Of a stretch of 64,000 nucleotides of DNA, positions 19,066 to 30,022 are shown piece by piece. The notes below the pieces were generated by a model. It was given only the letters and a program-made list of their open reading frames with translations. It was not told the origin of the DNA and made no database searches. The DNA comes from Cryobacterium sp. Y29 (GTDB lineage Bacteria > Actinomycetota > Actinomycetes > Actinomycetales > Microbacteriaceae): NCBI RefSeq assembly GCF_002929825.1, contig NZ_PJJN01000036.1:330272-394271 (forward strand), in the 5' to 3' direction. Both the position numbers and the translations under genes were made by a program. Numbering within the stretch: position 1 is the first letter of the stretch; the number at the start of each line of letters is the position of its first letter.

Positions 19066-20598
19066 TTAGCGAATCCTCACTCTCGGGTCGAGCCCGGCAT
19101 AGGCCATATCGGCCAGAAAGTTGAAGGTGATGGCCATCGCGGCCACGATCAGGAAGTACCCCATGACCGGATTGACGTCACCGCGAAAGAGACCCGCATT
19201 GAACAGACTGCCCATGCCGGGGATAGCGAAGACAAATTCGGTGATGATCGCGCCACCGAGCAAGGCGCCGACGTCGAAAGCGACGAGGGTTGTCAAGGGA
19301 ATAAGCATGTTGCGAAAGGCGTGGCGCATGATCACGGTGCGTTCGGGTAGTCCCTTTGCGCGAGCCGTCCTGATGAAGTCCAGACTGAGAACTTCGAGCA
19401 TGCCCGCGCGGGAGTATCGGGTGTACCCGGCGAAGGAGATGAGCAGCAGCGCGATTGTCGGCAGGGTCAGGTGCACGAAGGCATCGAGGCCCGAAAGCCA
19501 CACGTCGCCGGACAGCCCCGGTGTCTTCGATCCCACCGTCGCGATCGGTCGCCCGTTCGTAGCGGACAGCAGGTCGCCCCAGGACTGCATGAAGCGGTCC
19601 AGCAGAACGACAGCGCCGGAAAACAGGGCAGTGACAAGACCGACCCGCATGTTCTGGCCCCGGTCGTAGCCCCCCGCCAGAAAGCCGCTGACCAGCCCGA
19701 CCGCGATGGTGGCGAGGGCGAGAATGAACAGCGTTCCCGCGCTCGACACGTCGAACAGCGGCTGCAGGGTGAAGTACGCCGCAATGGCGATCACCGCGTT
19801 GATACCCGCCGTGACGAGTGCCCGACGGTTGCGCAGGCCGGCCAGCAGGGTGGCCGAGCCGAGGGCGATCGCAGCGACCAGCAGAATGATCGGGATCGCG
19901 CCGAGGCCCGGGCGCATGAACCAGCCCGTCGCACTCATCAGCAGCAAAACACCCGATGTCGCAAGCCCCGACACGAGGAAGACGACCAGTCTGCGCCGCC
20001 CGTCACCACCGAGGAGCGACTGCCAGATGGCCCCGACAATGAGGCCGATGACCAGCAATGCTATGCCACCGATCACGGGGTCTCGCAGAAAGTCGTTGAA
20101 ACCGATGGCGACGAATTCTTTGAGCAGTACGGCGACAAGGAAGGCCGGCAGCGAGTACAGAAAGAAACTGACGAAGGTGACCGTGTTGTCCAGGCCGCTG
20201 TACTGGCGGAGGGCGGTAATGATGCCGATCGTCACGCCGAGCAGAATGGCCAGCACAAGCGCGAAGGTGACGAGCTGCACCGTCGCGGCAAGGGCATTGG
20301 GCAGGATGTCGACCACCCGAGCATTCGAGATAGTCGAGCCCAGGTCGCAAGCGTTGGCGAACGGAATCGCGCATTTCGCCACACCTCCGATCCAGAGTAC
20401 CCAGCGCAAGGGCGGCGGAACGTCAAGGTCGAGCAGCGAGACGCGGGCGTTGATCAGTTGCTGCTTATTGGGCGAATTGCTGCTTCGGAGGTCTTGAAGC
20501 GGGTCGGCCGAATAGCCCACCATGACATACATCAGAAATGATGCAGCGACCAGAATGAGCACGGAAACGAGAACACGTCTCAGGATGAAGGTCACCAT
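19066..20598 (-). CDS. Dipeptide/oligopeptide ABC transporter permease (DppB-like, enlarged)
   Basis: 510 residues from the ATG at 20,598 (GCGAGG upstream). The N-terminus FILRRVLVSVLILVAASF is typical of DppB. The C-terminal half has the coupling loop (IRTARAKGLPERTVIMRHAF) and AIPGMGSLFNAG. The usual DppB is about 310-340 residues. Here about 200 extra residues with some six hydrophobic segments lie in the middle, from about residue 170 to 370. The frame is intact, so this is an insertion and not a disruption. It pairs with the DppC-like protein next to it. Confidence 0.88.
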   Translation of the reverse strand: MVTFILRRVLVSVLILVAASFLMYVMVGYSADPLQDLRSSNSPNKQQLINARVSLLDLDVPPPLRWVLWIGGVAKCAIPFANACDLGSTISNARVVDILPNALAATVQLVTFALVLAILLGVTIGIITALRQYSGLDNTVTFVSFFLYSLPAFLVAVLLKEFVAIGFNDFLRDPVIGGIALLVIGLIVGAIWQSLLGGDGRRRLVVFLVSGLATSGVLLLMSATGWFMRPGLGAIPIILLVAAIALGSATLLAGLRNRRALVTAGINAVIAIAAYFTLQPLFDVSSAGTLFILALATIAVGLVSGFLAGGYDRGQNMRVGLVTALFSGAVVLLDRFMQSWGDLLSATNGRPIATVGSKTPGLSGDVWLSGLDAFVHLTLPTIALLLISFAGYTRYSRAGMLEVLSLDFIRTARAKGLPERTVIMRHAFRNMLIPLTTLVAFDVGALLGGAIITEFVFAIPGMGSLFNAGLFRGDVNPVMGYFLIVAAMAITFNFLADMAYAGLDPRVRIR

Positions 20599-20682
20599 GT
20601 GTGGGCTACCTCGCTGTAGGGGGTTGGTTCGCACTTCTGAATTAGGCGAAAGAACAAAAGAACGGATGCCGCCAGACTCACG

Positions 20683-20716
20683 AGTTGGGCTCCCGGGCAT
20701 GCCCAGGAGCCCAACT
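20683..20716 (-). terminator. Nested hairpin between binding-protein and permease genes
   Basis: AGTTGGGCTCC (20,683-20,693) pairs with GGAGCCCAACT (20,706-20,716), and the loop contains the palindrome GGGCATGCCC. It lies 30 bases after the stop of the binding-protein gene and before the permease genes of the same operon. Such hairpins often protect the binding-protein message or partly terminate transcription, so that this protein is made in excess. Confidence 0.6.
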
Positions 20717-20745
20717 GCGCGATCGAGCTGTATATCTCGGTCGTG

Positions 20746-22533
20746 CTACTTACTGACGGACCACTCCCAGAAGTTCCAGAACGGACCGGTTTGGTTGCCC
20801 ATATACTCCACACCATTCACGCGCTTGGCGACACCGAACACACCGGGCAGTTGGAACATCGGCAGGCCGTAGGCATCCGTAAACATCTGCTTGTCCATAC
20901 GCTTCTCGATCTTGACGAGTTCATCGGGATCCAGAGTGGTCTGGGTCGCGATGGCATCAGCATTGGTTCCCGTGTAACGACTGTAGTTTCCACCGCCGTC
21001 GGTTGAGAAGATCTGCGAAATGCCGGCAGAGCCGACACCCGGGCTGATCCAACCAAAGATCGACGCGTCATAGTCGCCACCGGCCAAAAGGGACGCCCAG
21101 TCGGGTGAGCCCTTGTCCACAATGTTGAAACCGGCTTTGGTAGCCGATTCCTGAATGGCCTGGAACTCATCGACGCGGTTTGGGTTCTTGGTGTTGTAGA
21201 GGATGCTGATCGTTGGTGTTGCTCCGGCGAGGAGCTTCTTGGCGCCTTCGATGTCGACCTCTGCGTAGTCGCTGGATCCGTTGTTCGCAACCGAGTCCGC
21301 GTACGGTTCGTTGGCCGGAACCCAGATTTGCGAGTTCAGAACCTTGGCGTCCGGGTTGACCGGGGTCACGATGGAGTCAAGGATCTGCTGCCGCGGAATG
21401 GTCTTCAGGAACGCTTGGCGAACACTGAGGTCGGCGAAGACCGGGGCTCCGAAGTTGAGGTCAAGGTGGTCGTACGACACCTGGTCGCCGGTGAGCACGT
21501 CAGCGCCGGTGTTCTCCAGTGCGGTCAGTGTGTCAGCGGATGCCTGCGGGTTGATGATGTCCACTTCACCGTTCTGCAGCGCGGTGACCTGCGCGTTCGC
21601 GTCGGGGATGACGCGCAGCACAATCTTGTCGATTTTGGGAATCATGCCACCGACGTAGTACTTGTTGCGCTCCATCGTGAACGACTGGCCGGGGGTCCAG
21701 CCGGTCGGCACCATCGGACCACTGGAAACCAGTAGGTCGGGGTCGGTTGGGAAGGCGGTCACGTCGTAGCCGGTGTTTACGAAGTCCGCAGCAGCTTTGA
21801 GCGTGGGGTCGGGAGCGGCCGGGTTGGCCGGGTCGCCTTTTGGCAGCCCCTCGAGCAAGGCGGTCAGATCAGCGGCAGAGCCAAGCCCGGCCTTCTTGGC
21901 AACGATGTGTGCGGGCTGGCCGATCGGGTTGACCAGCTCCCAATCCACATAGGGGGTGCCGTAGACCAACGTCATCGACAGGTTGTCATCGCTGACCGTG
22001 GGAAAAGCTGTCGTGTCGAGGCCGGCAGTGCTCGCCGCAATCTCGAAGTAGGTCGTACCGGTGGTTACCTCACCCGTGGCCTCATCGGTAGTGGAACTGT
22101 TGTAATAGCCGGCCTGGGTTGCCCAGGAAAGCACCATGTCATCGGCTGTGACGGGCTCGCCATCGGACCACTTGTTCTCGGGATTCAGCGTGTAGGTGAC
22201 GGTCTGCGGGTCGTCACTGGTTTTCTCAAAGGTGCCGAACTTTTTTTCACGCACGATCTTGAAGTCTTTATCAATGTAGGAGAAGGCCGAACCGTAGCTA
22301 CCCATGAGGTAACCGACCTGGCCGTTGGTGTCGAGATTGGACTGCGGCGTCTGGTTATTGAACGACGTGAAGTCGTTGACCACCGCGACCGTGACCGTGC
22401 CGCCGCTGGCCGCGGCATCTGTATTCGGGGCGGTGCTGCCGGCTGTGGTGCATGCGGTCAAGGTAAGGGCAGCGACGCCGAGAACGGCGACCCCGCTGAG
22501 GCTCTTCCTGAACAGTTTTCCTCTGATGGACAA
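20746..22533 (-). CDS. Peptide ABC transporter substrate-binding lipoprotein (family 5)
   Basis: 595 residues from a TTG start at 22,531-22,533, chosen because AGGAGG precedes it by four bases; the open frame upstream has no such signal. The signal peptide ends in the lipobox LTAC, so the protein is tethered outside the membrane. Family 5 features follow: DFTSFNNQTPQ near the mature N-terminus, ENKWSDGEPVTADDMVLSW, and in the C-terminal half VRQAFLKTIPRQQILDSIV. It captures peptides or related solutes for the two permeases encoded next. First gene of the operon. Confidence 0.93.
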   Translation of the reverse strand: MSIRGKLFRKSLSGVAVLGVAALTLTACTTAGSTAPNTDAAASGGTVTVAVVNDFTSFNNQTPQSNLDTNGQVGYLMGSYGSAFSYIDKDFKIVREKKFGTFEKTSDDPQTVTYTLNPENKWSDGEPVTADDMVLSWATQAGYYNSSTTDEATGEVTTGTTYFEIAASTAGLDTTAFPTVSDDNLSMTLVYGTPYVDWELVNPIGQPAHIVAKKAGLGSAADLTALLEGLPKGDPANPAAPDPTLKAAADFVNTGYDVTAFPTDPDLLVSSGPMVPTGWTPGQSFTMERNKYYVGGMIPKIDKIVLRVIPDANAQVTALQNGEVDIINPQASADTLTALENTGADVLTGDQVSYDHLDLNFGAPVFADLSVRQAFLKTIPRQQILDSIVTPVNPDAKVLNSQIWVPANEPYADSVANNGSSDYAEVDIEGAKKLLAGATPTISILYNTKNPNRVDEFQAIQESATKAGFNIVDKGSPDWASLLAGGDYDASIFGWISPGVGSAGISQIFSTDGGGNYSRYTGTNADAIATQTTLDPDELVKIEKRMDKQMFTDAYGLPMFQLPGVFGVAKRVNGVEYMGNQTGPFWNFWEWSVSK

Positions 22534-22647
22534 GATTCCTCCTGGGCGAAGTGATCGTCGACACCGGCGAGGGGCCGCGAGTCGATCGTGGTTTGATTCG
22601 ACCATAGAGAGAAATCTCCAGCTTGCCAATCAAATTGCCGAACTGTT

Positions 22648-22676
22648 ATGAAATAGGTCCATTCTTTTTCGTTCAA
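22648..22676 (-). promoter_or_regulatory. Candidate promoter of the peptide transporter operon
   Basis: On the minus strand TTGAAC (22,671-22,676) and TTTCAT (22,648-22,653) are separated by 17 bases. Each agrees in four of six positions with the housekeeping -35 and -10 hexamers. The site sits in an AT-rich patch about 115 bp upstream of the TTG start. Confidence 0.35.
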
Positions 22677-22805
22677 GTCGGGCATTCTGCACAAAAATTG
22701 CGTCTGGTCCGCCCGTGCCTGGAATTGGACCCGTTTTTACTGACCGAACCGCGGAAATCGCCGCAGGCCCGCCGCGCTGTTCGCGGTCCAAAGTGGCAGT
22801 GAACG

Positions 22806-22846
22806 CCAGACAGGCCTGACCGGAATTGCCGGTCAGGCCTGTCTGG
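22806..22846 (-). terminator. Strong hairpin, probable terminator
   Basis: Perfect 18-bp arms, CCAGACAGGCCTGACCGG and CCGGTCAGGCCTGTCTGG, with the 5-base loop AATTG. There is no T-tract on either side, which is common in actinobacteria. It begins 15 bases after the stop of the small minus-strand frame at 22,861-23,022, which fits a terminator for that gene. Confidence 0.65.
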
Positions 22847-22860
22847 GACAGATCAAGCGA

Positions 22861-23022
22861 TTAGCGACCGAACTCGAAATCGCCCCCGGGGATGGCGGCG
22901 AAAAGCGCCTGCGTGTAGAGCTCCTGCAGGTTGTCGAACGCGAGGTGGCCCCGACGGGGAGGCACAGCTCCTGTGATCGTGAAGCCGGTACCTGGGATGT
23001 CGGGGTGGCAGGATAGGGCCAT
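22861..23022 (-). CDS. Hypothetical small protein (53 residues)
   Basis: The frame from the ATG at 23,022 to TAA at 22,861 encodes MALSCHPDIPGTG at its start and ALFAAIPGGDFEFGR at its end. Third codon positions are mostly G or C, as in real genes here, and a strong hairpin follows the stop. The C-terminal half, with LYTQALFAAIPGG, vaguely recalls the tail of oligopeptide ABC ATPases, so it could be a remnant of such a gene. Its ATG overlaps the ATG of the CPBP protease on the other strand in a shared CATG. Function unknown; it may not be expressed. Confidence 0.45.
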   Translation of the reverse strand: MALSCHPDIPGTGFTITGAVPPRRGHLAFDNLQELYTQALFAAIPGGDFEFGR

Positions 23023-23812
23023 GCCGCAAGCATCCCTATTGCCCAGTTCCCGGCTCGACCGTTCTCGGAACTATTGGGAGATCGGCATTGTTCTCGCGTT
23101 GTCGCTCGGGGCGTCGGCGGTGTACTCGATCGTGTCGATCGTGGCCCGGCTGAGCGACACGACCCCCCTCTCCGACCAATCGGCGACGTTGAACGGCTCG
23201 CAGTCGCCGCGCGAGTGGCTCGACTTCACATACCAGTTTCTGGGCATCGCGTTCGGGCTCGGAGCGGTGGCCCTGGTGATGTTTCTGCTCTGGCGGCCCG
23301 GGCAGAACCCGTTCACCCGGCTCGGCTTCGACCTGACCCGACCGAGCAAGGACGTGCTCGGTGGGTTCGGACTGCTGCTGGTCATCGGTGTTCCGGGCCT
23401 CGCACTGTACCTGGCCGGGCGCGCGTTGGGGTTCACCGTGGCCGTGGTGCCCTCGCCGCTCGACACTTTCTGGTGGACCATACCTATTCTGGTCTTCGCC
23501 GCGCTGAAGGCCGCGCTGGTCGAGGAAATCATCGTGGTCGGCTACCTGTTCACGCGACTGCGTGAACTCGGCTGGTCACCCTGGATCATCATTTTAAGCT
23601 CGGCCACACTACGCGGCAGCTACCACCTGTACCAGGGGATCGGGCCGTTCTTCGGCAACGTCGCCATGGGCGTCGTGTTCGGGTGGTGCTACACCCGATG
23701 GGGGCGCACCATGCCGCTCGTGGTGACCCACTGGCTGCTCGACATTCTCTCGTTCGTCGGCTACCCCCTCGCGCTGGCCTGGTGGCCGGGGCTGCTCGCC
23801 CCGGCCGGCTGA
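23021..23812 (+). CDS. CPBP family intramembrane glutamic endopeptidase
   Basis: 263 residues from the ATG at 23,021, preceded by AGGATAGGG; a longer form starting 30 codons upstream is open but unsupported. About seven membrane segments. The family motifs are present in order: EEIIVVGYL (paired glutamates), SATLRGSYHLYQG (histidine after the second motif) and THWLLD. These residues form the active site of CAAX-protease/bacteriocin-processing proteins. The usual EExxxR is changed here, with Gly in place of Arg-Gly. The 3' end converges on gcvP with three bases between the stops. Substrate unknown. Confidence 0.82.
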   Translation: MPQASLLPSSRLDRSRNYWEIGIVLALSLGASAVYSIVSIVARLSDTTPLSDQSATLNGSQSPREWLDFTYQFLGIAFGLGAVALVMFLLWRPGQNPFTRLGFDLTRPSKDVLGGFGLLLVIGVPGLALYLAGRALGFTVAVVPSPLDTFWWTIPILVFAALKAALVEEIIVVGYLFTRLRELGWSPWIIILSSATLRGSYHLYQGIGPFFGNVAMGVVFGWCYTRWGRTMPLVVTHWLLDILSFVGYPLALAWWPGLLAPAG

Positions 23813-23815
23813 CTT

Positions 23816-26737
<2,922 letters not shown>

Positions 26738-26740
26738 GAG

Positions 26741-27112
26741 CTACTCGCCGATGAGGGCCGAGTATTCGGCCGGGCTGAGCAGGGTGGGCAGCGTGTCGAA
26801 CTCAACCTTGATCAGCCAACCTGCGCCGAACGGATCGCTATTGACCAGTTCGGGGCTCTCGACCACGGCATCGTTGGTGGCGGTGACGGTGCCGTTGACC
26901 GGTGCGAACAGTTCCCCGACCGACTTGGTCGACTCGATTTCGCCGATGACCGTGCCGCCGGCGACCGTGCTGCCCACCTCGGGCAGTTCAACGAACACCA
27001 CGTCGCCGAGCTTCTCGGCGGCATAGGCGGTGATGCCGACGGTCGCGATGCTGCCGTCGACCAGAATCCACTCATGCTCAGCGGTGTAGTGCAGTTGGGA
27101 TGTGTCTGTCAT
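26741..27112 (-). CDS. gcvH: Glycine cleavage system H protein
   Basis: A 123-residue lipoyl carrier protein. The lipoylated lysine is K63 in ESTKSVGE, in the expected hairpin. HYTAEHEWI near the N-terminus and GWLIKVE in the C-terminal half are typical. It shuttles the aminomethyl group between GcvP and GcvT and is reoxidised by lipoamide dehydrogenase, which is not encoded here. It lies between gcvT (53 bp upstream) and gcvP (3 bp downstream). Confidence 0.97.
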   Translation of the reverse strand: MTDTSQLHYTAEHEWILVDGSIATVGITAYAAEKLGDVVFVELPEVGSTVAGGTVIGEIESTKSVGELFAPVNGTVTATNDAVVESPELVNSDPFGAGWLIKVEFDTLPTLLSPAEYSALIGE

Positions 27113-27165
27113 GGTGTTGCCTTTCGCAGGGTGAACGGATTCAGGGCTATTTCAACAGGGTGGGG

Positions 27166-28314
27166 CTATTTGACGCGCTTATAGAACGGAAGCGAGGTAA
27201 CAGTGGCGGGAAGGCGGGTGCCACGCACGTCGACGTACACCTCGGTACCGAGGCGGGCGAGGTCGGGGGTGACGTAGGCCATGGCGATCGGGTAGCCGAG
27301 GGTCGGTGAGAGAGCGCCACTCGTGATGACGCCGTCGGAAGTCTCGGCGTCGAGGCTGCGGAAAATCTCGTAGTCGGCGCGCCCGGCACGCTTGCCGGCG
27401 GCAATGAGACCCACCAAAACGGATGCCCCCACCTCCGGCCCTCTTTCAATCGCGCCGCGGCCGACGAAGTCGTTCTCCTTGCCCAGGCTGACCACCCGGC
27501 CAAGGCCCGCCTGCGCCGGGAAGGTGTTCAGGGTGAGCTCGTGACCGTAGAGCGGCATGCCGGCTTCGAGCCGGAGGGTGTCGCGACTGGCCAGACCGGC
27601 CGGAACGAGCTTTTTATCGGCGCCGGCGCTCATGAGTGCATCCCACAGCTCTCGGGCTCGCGCGGCCTCGAGGTAGAGCTCGAAGCCGTCTTCACCGGTG
27701 TAGCCGGTGCGGGCCACCAGAAGTGGTTGACCGAGGAAGGATGCATCCGTGATGCGGTAATACTTCATGAAGTGCAGGTCGGTGCCGAGGTCGGTGACGC
27801 CCTCGGTGGCGTCAAGAATGGCGAGGGCGTTGGGGCCCTGAACGGCGATGAGGGCATAATCGTCGCTCTGGTCGACGACGCTCACGGCGAAGCCGTCGGC
27901 ACGGGCGCGCAGCGCATCGAAAGCGGCGAACCGATTGCCGGCGTTGGCGACGATGAGAAACCTGGTGTCGCCGAGGCGGTAGACGACGAGGTCGTCGATG
28001 ATGCCGCCGTTCTCAGCGAGGAGCAGGCTGTACTTGGCCTGCCACAGCTCGATGACCGAGAGTTTGCCGGCGAGCGCATAGTCGAGGTAGGCGGCGGCAT
28101 CCGGGCCCTCGACCAGAATCTCGGCCATATGAGACAGGTCGAACAGGCCGGCTTCGGTGCGCACGGCGTGGTGCTCGGCGAGATCACTCGAGTAGCGCAC
28201 CGGCATCTGCCAGCCGGCGAAATCGGTGAAGCTCGCACCGGCGTCGACGTGTGCCTGGTGCAGCGGCGAGAACCGCTCGGTGCTGGCGAGGGTGCTGGAA
28301 TCGGCCGAGGTCAT
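27166..28314 (-). CDS. gcvT: Aminomethyltransferase (glycine cleavage T protein)
   Basis: 382 residues from the ATG at 28,314, with GGAG seven bases upstream. The open frame runs 43 codons further, but that part is the riboswitch leader. The enzyme releases ammonia from the GcvH-bound aminomethyl group and forms methylene-tetrahydrofolate. Characteristic parts: HVDAGASFTDFAGWQMPVRY near the N-terminus, SHMAEI, and the folate-binding segment ARTGYTGEDGFELY. First gene of the operon, controlled by the tandem glycine riboswitch. Confidence 0.96.
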   Translation of the reverse strand: MTSADSSTLASTERFSPLHQAHVDAGASFTDFAGWQMPVRYSSDLAEHHAVRTEAGLFDLSHMAEILVEGPDAAAYLDYALAGKLSVIELWQAKYSLLLAENGGIIDDLVVYRLGDTRFLIVANAGNRFAAFDALRARADGFAVSVVDQSDDYALIAVQGPNALAILDATEGVTDLGTDLHFMKYYRITDASFLGQPLLVARTGYTGEDGFELYLEAARARELWDALMSAGADKKLVPAGLASRDTLRLEAGMPLYGHELTLNTFPAQAGLGRVVSLGKENDFVGRGAIERGPEVGASVLVGLIAAGKRAGRADYEIFRSLDAETSDGVITSGALSPTLGYPIAMAYVTPDLARLGTEVYVDVRGTRLPATVTSLPFYKRVK

Positions 28315-28380
28315 GAGTTCTCCGGGTGACAGGGCCGAACAGGCGCGGCCGCATGTGTGCGAGGCTCGGTTGAGCCTCGT

Positions 28381-28590
28381 GGGAACTCCCCCTCTGTCGC
28401 TCGTGCCTGAGAGCTTCACCAGCGCGGACGCACTGACTTTCACCGTGGGCGAGATTGTGAAACGCGCAGAGCGCGTTCAATCTACTTTTCAGAGTGGCCA
28501 GTTCGATGCGGTACGAGTACCTGAGAGATTGTCGGGGAGGATTGCTCCTTCGGTGTTCGCACGCGTTCGCGCCGAACTCTCCCGCATCGT
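28381..28590 (-). promoter_or_regulatory. Tandem glycine riboswitch (gcvT leader)
   Basis: The minus-strand leader of gcvT contains two glycine-aptamer halves. The first, about 28,500-28,590, has GGGAGAGTTC, CACCGAAGGAGCAA and ATCTCTCAGGTA. The second, about 28,381-28,497, has CCCACGGTGAAAG, GAAGCTCTCAGGCA and CGACAGAGGGGGAG. This arrangement is the usual one upstream of actinobacterial gcvT or gcvP genes. Glycine binding would turn the operon on. The expression platform must lie between 28,380 and the ATG at 28,314. Confidence 0.92.
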
Positions 28591-28628
28591 CCATATGACC
28601 CGATGTTTAGTTGTGACTTGGTGCCAGC

Positions 28629-29243
28629 CTAGCCCCACACCCCGCTGCTGCCACGCCGATGACTGTCGACGAGGTGGGTATCGATGATGCCGATCGCTTC
28701 CATGAGAGCGAACATCGTGGTCGGTCCAACGAAGACGAAGCCGACCTTCTTGAGTGCTTTCGAGAGTGCGGCGGATGCGTCGGAGCGGGTGGGCACGTCG
28801 GACTGCGTCAACGGCGCTGGCGTGGCATCGGGTTGGAACGACCAGACAAAATCCACCAGGCCACCGCTTTCGCGAAGGGCGACCGTGGCCCGCGCGTTCG
28901 TAATAGTGGCGTGAATCTTGAGGCGGTTACGTACGATTTTCTCGTCGTTCAGCAGCCGAGTAACGTCATTTTCGTCGAAGGCGGCGACCCGCTCGGGGTC
29001 GAAGTCGGCGAATGCTGCTCGAAACCCGGGGCGCTTGCGCAGAATGATCGCCCAGGACAACCCGGATTGAAACGCCTCGAGGCTGATGCGTTCGTACAGC
29101 CCGTGCTCGTCGCGCACGGGCACGCCCCACTCCGTGTCGTAGTAATCGCGCAACATCGGGTCGACCGAGGCCCAGGCGGGGCGGGCGAGCCCGTCGGGGC
29201 CGACGATCGCCCCGGGGGCTGGTAATTGTTCCATACGAACCAT
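28629..29243 (-). CDS. tag: DNA-3-methyladenine glycosylase I family protein
   Basis: 204 residues from the ATG at 29,243. Alternatives are the ATG at 29,234, or a longer form starting at 29,294 directly after the upstream stop. It aligns along its length with E. coli Tag: EWGVPV, EAFQSGLSWAIILRKR, VDFVWSF, and ALSKALKKVGFVFVGPTT. The glutamate of the recognition pocket (LEAFQSGLSW) is kept. Of the four zinc ligands of E. coli Tag (Cys4, His17, His175, Cys179), only the histidine near the C-terminus is present; the others are Pro, Tyr and Ser. The assignment as base-excision repair enzyme is good, but the metal site appears lost. It follows the LON-domain gene on the same strand. Confidence 0.85.
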   Translation of the reverse strand: MVRMEQLPAPGAIVGPDGLARPAWASVDPMLRDYYDTEWGVPVRDEHGLYERISLEAFQSGLSWAIILRKRPGFRAAFADFDPERVAAFDENDVTRLLNDEKIVRNRLKIHATITNARATVALRESGGLVDFVWSFQPDATPAPLTQSDVPTRSDASAALSKALKKVGFVFVGPTTMFALMEAIGIIDTHLVDSHRRGSSGVWG

Positions 29244-29294
29244 TAGACACCGGCCCCACAGACGGCCGTCGCCAAGCAGCGCGTGTGGGGCCAT

Positions 29295-29897
29295 TCACCA
29301 GGACAAAGACTCGGCAGCAGCCTCGGTCAGCTCGATGATGTTGTCCAGCAGTGCCGACATCGTGTCGGAGCGCAGGAGCGCGATCTGGTCGAGCGGTCCA
29401 ACCGGGGCGATCGCGGCGAGCTGCCAGGCAGCGGCGGTCGGATCGTGCGAGAGCGCCACATCGGGCGACCACTCCTGGTCGGAGAACTCGCTCGCGAGCG
29501 ACAGGGTGCGGCGCACGATCTGTTCGGCCTGTTCCCGGCGCGGCTGCAGCGCATCGTCCCAGGTCAAGTCGGGCACCGCGCGAATGGTGGCGAGCGGATG
29601 CGGGTCCTCCGGCATCCACTCGGTCACCTCGATTCTGCGCTCGCCCTGAACGACCAGCTCCAGGTAGCCCTCTGGTGCTTCGAGCTGGGTGACCCGGGCG
29701 ACGGTGCCGATGCTGAAACGACGTTCGCCGCCGCCGACTTCCTGCCCGCGTTCGATCAGCACGATGCCGAACTCGGCCGGCTCGGAATCGAGCACCCGGG
29801 CCAGCATGACGAGGTAGCGTTCCTCGAACACACGCAGTTGCAGCGGCATGTAGGGAAACAGCACGGATCCCAGGGGAAACATCGGCAGGGTCGTCAT
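29295..29897 (-). CDS. LON substrate-binding domain protein
   Basis: 200 residues from the ATG at 29,897; the frame extends nine codons upstream without a better site. The sequence LPMFPLGSVLFPYMPLQLRVFEERY and EFGIVLIERGQEVGGG are signatures of the N-terminal substrate-binding domain of Lon. No ATPase or protease domain follows. Such stand-alone proteins are common in actinobacteria and their role is not known. It lies just upstream of tag on the same strand and probably shares a transcript with it. Confidence 0.88.
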   Translation of the reverse strand: MTTLPMFPLGSVLFPYMPLQLRVFEERYLVMLARVLDSEPAEFGIVLIERGQEVGGGERRFSIGTVARVTQLEAPEGYLELVVQGERRIEVTEWMPEDPHPLATIRAVPDLTWDDALQPRREQAEQIVRRTLSLASEFSDQEWSPDVALSHDPTAAAWQLAAIAPVGPLDQIALLRSDTMSALLDNIIELTEAAAESLSW

Positions 29898-30022
29898 GCA
29901 CCCAGCGAACCACGTCATCGGCATTGCGCCAAGCCCTTAGCGGGACGGATTGGAATGGGCTGCATTCGACGCGTAGCCTAGAGGGTCTACCGCGCACCAG
30001 CGCAAACGACGAAAGGCTGTTC

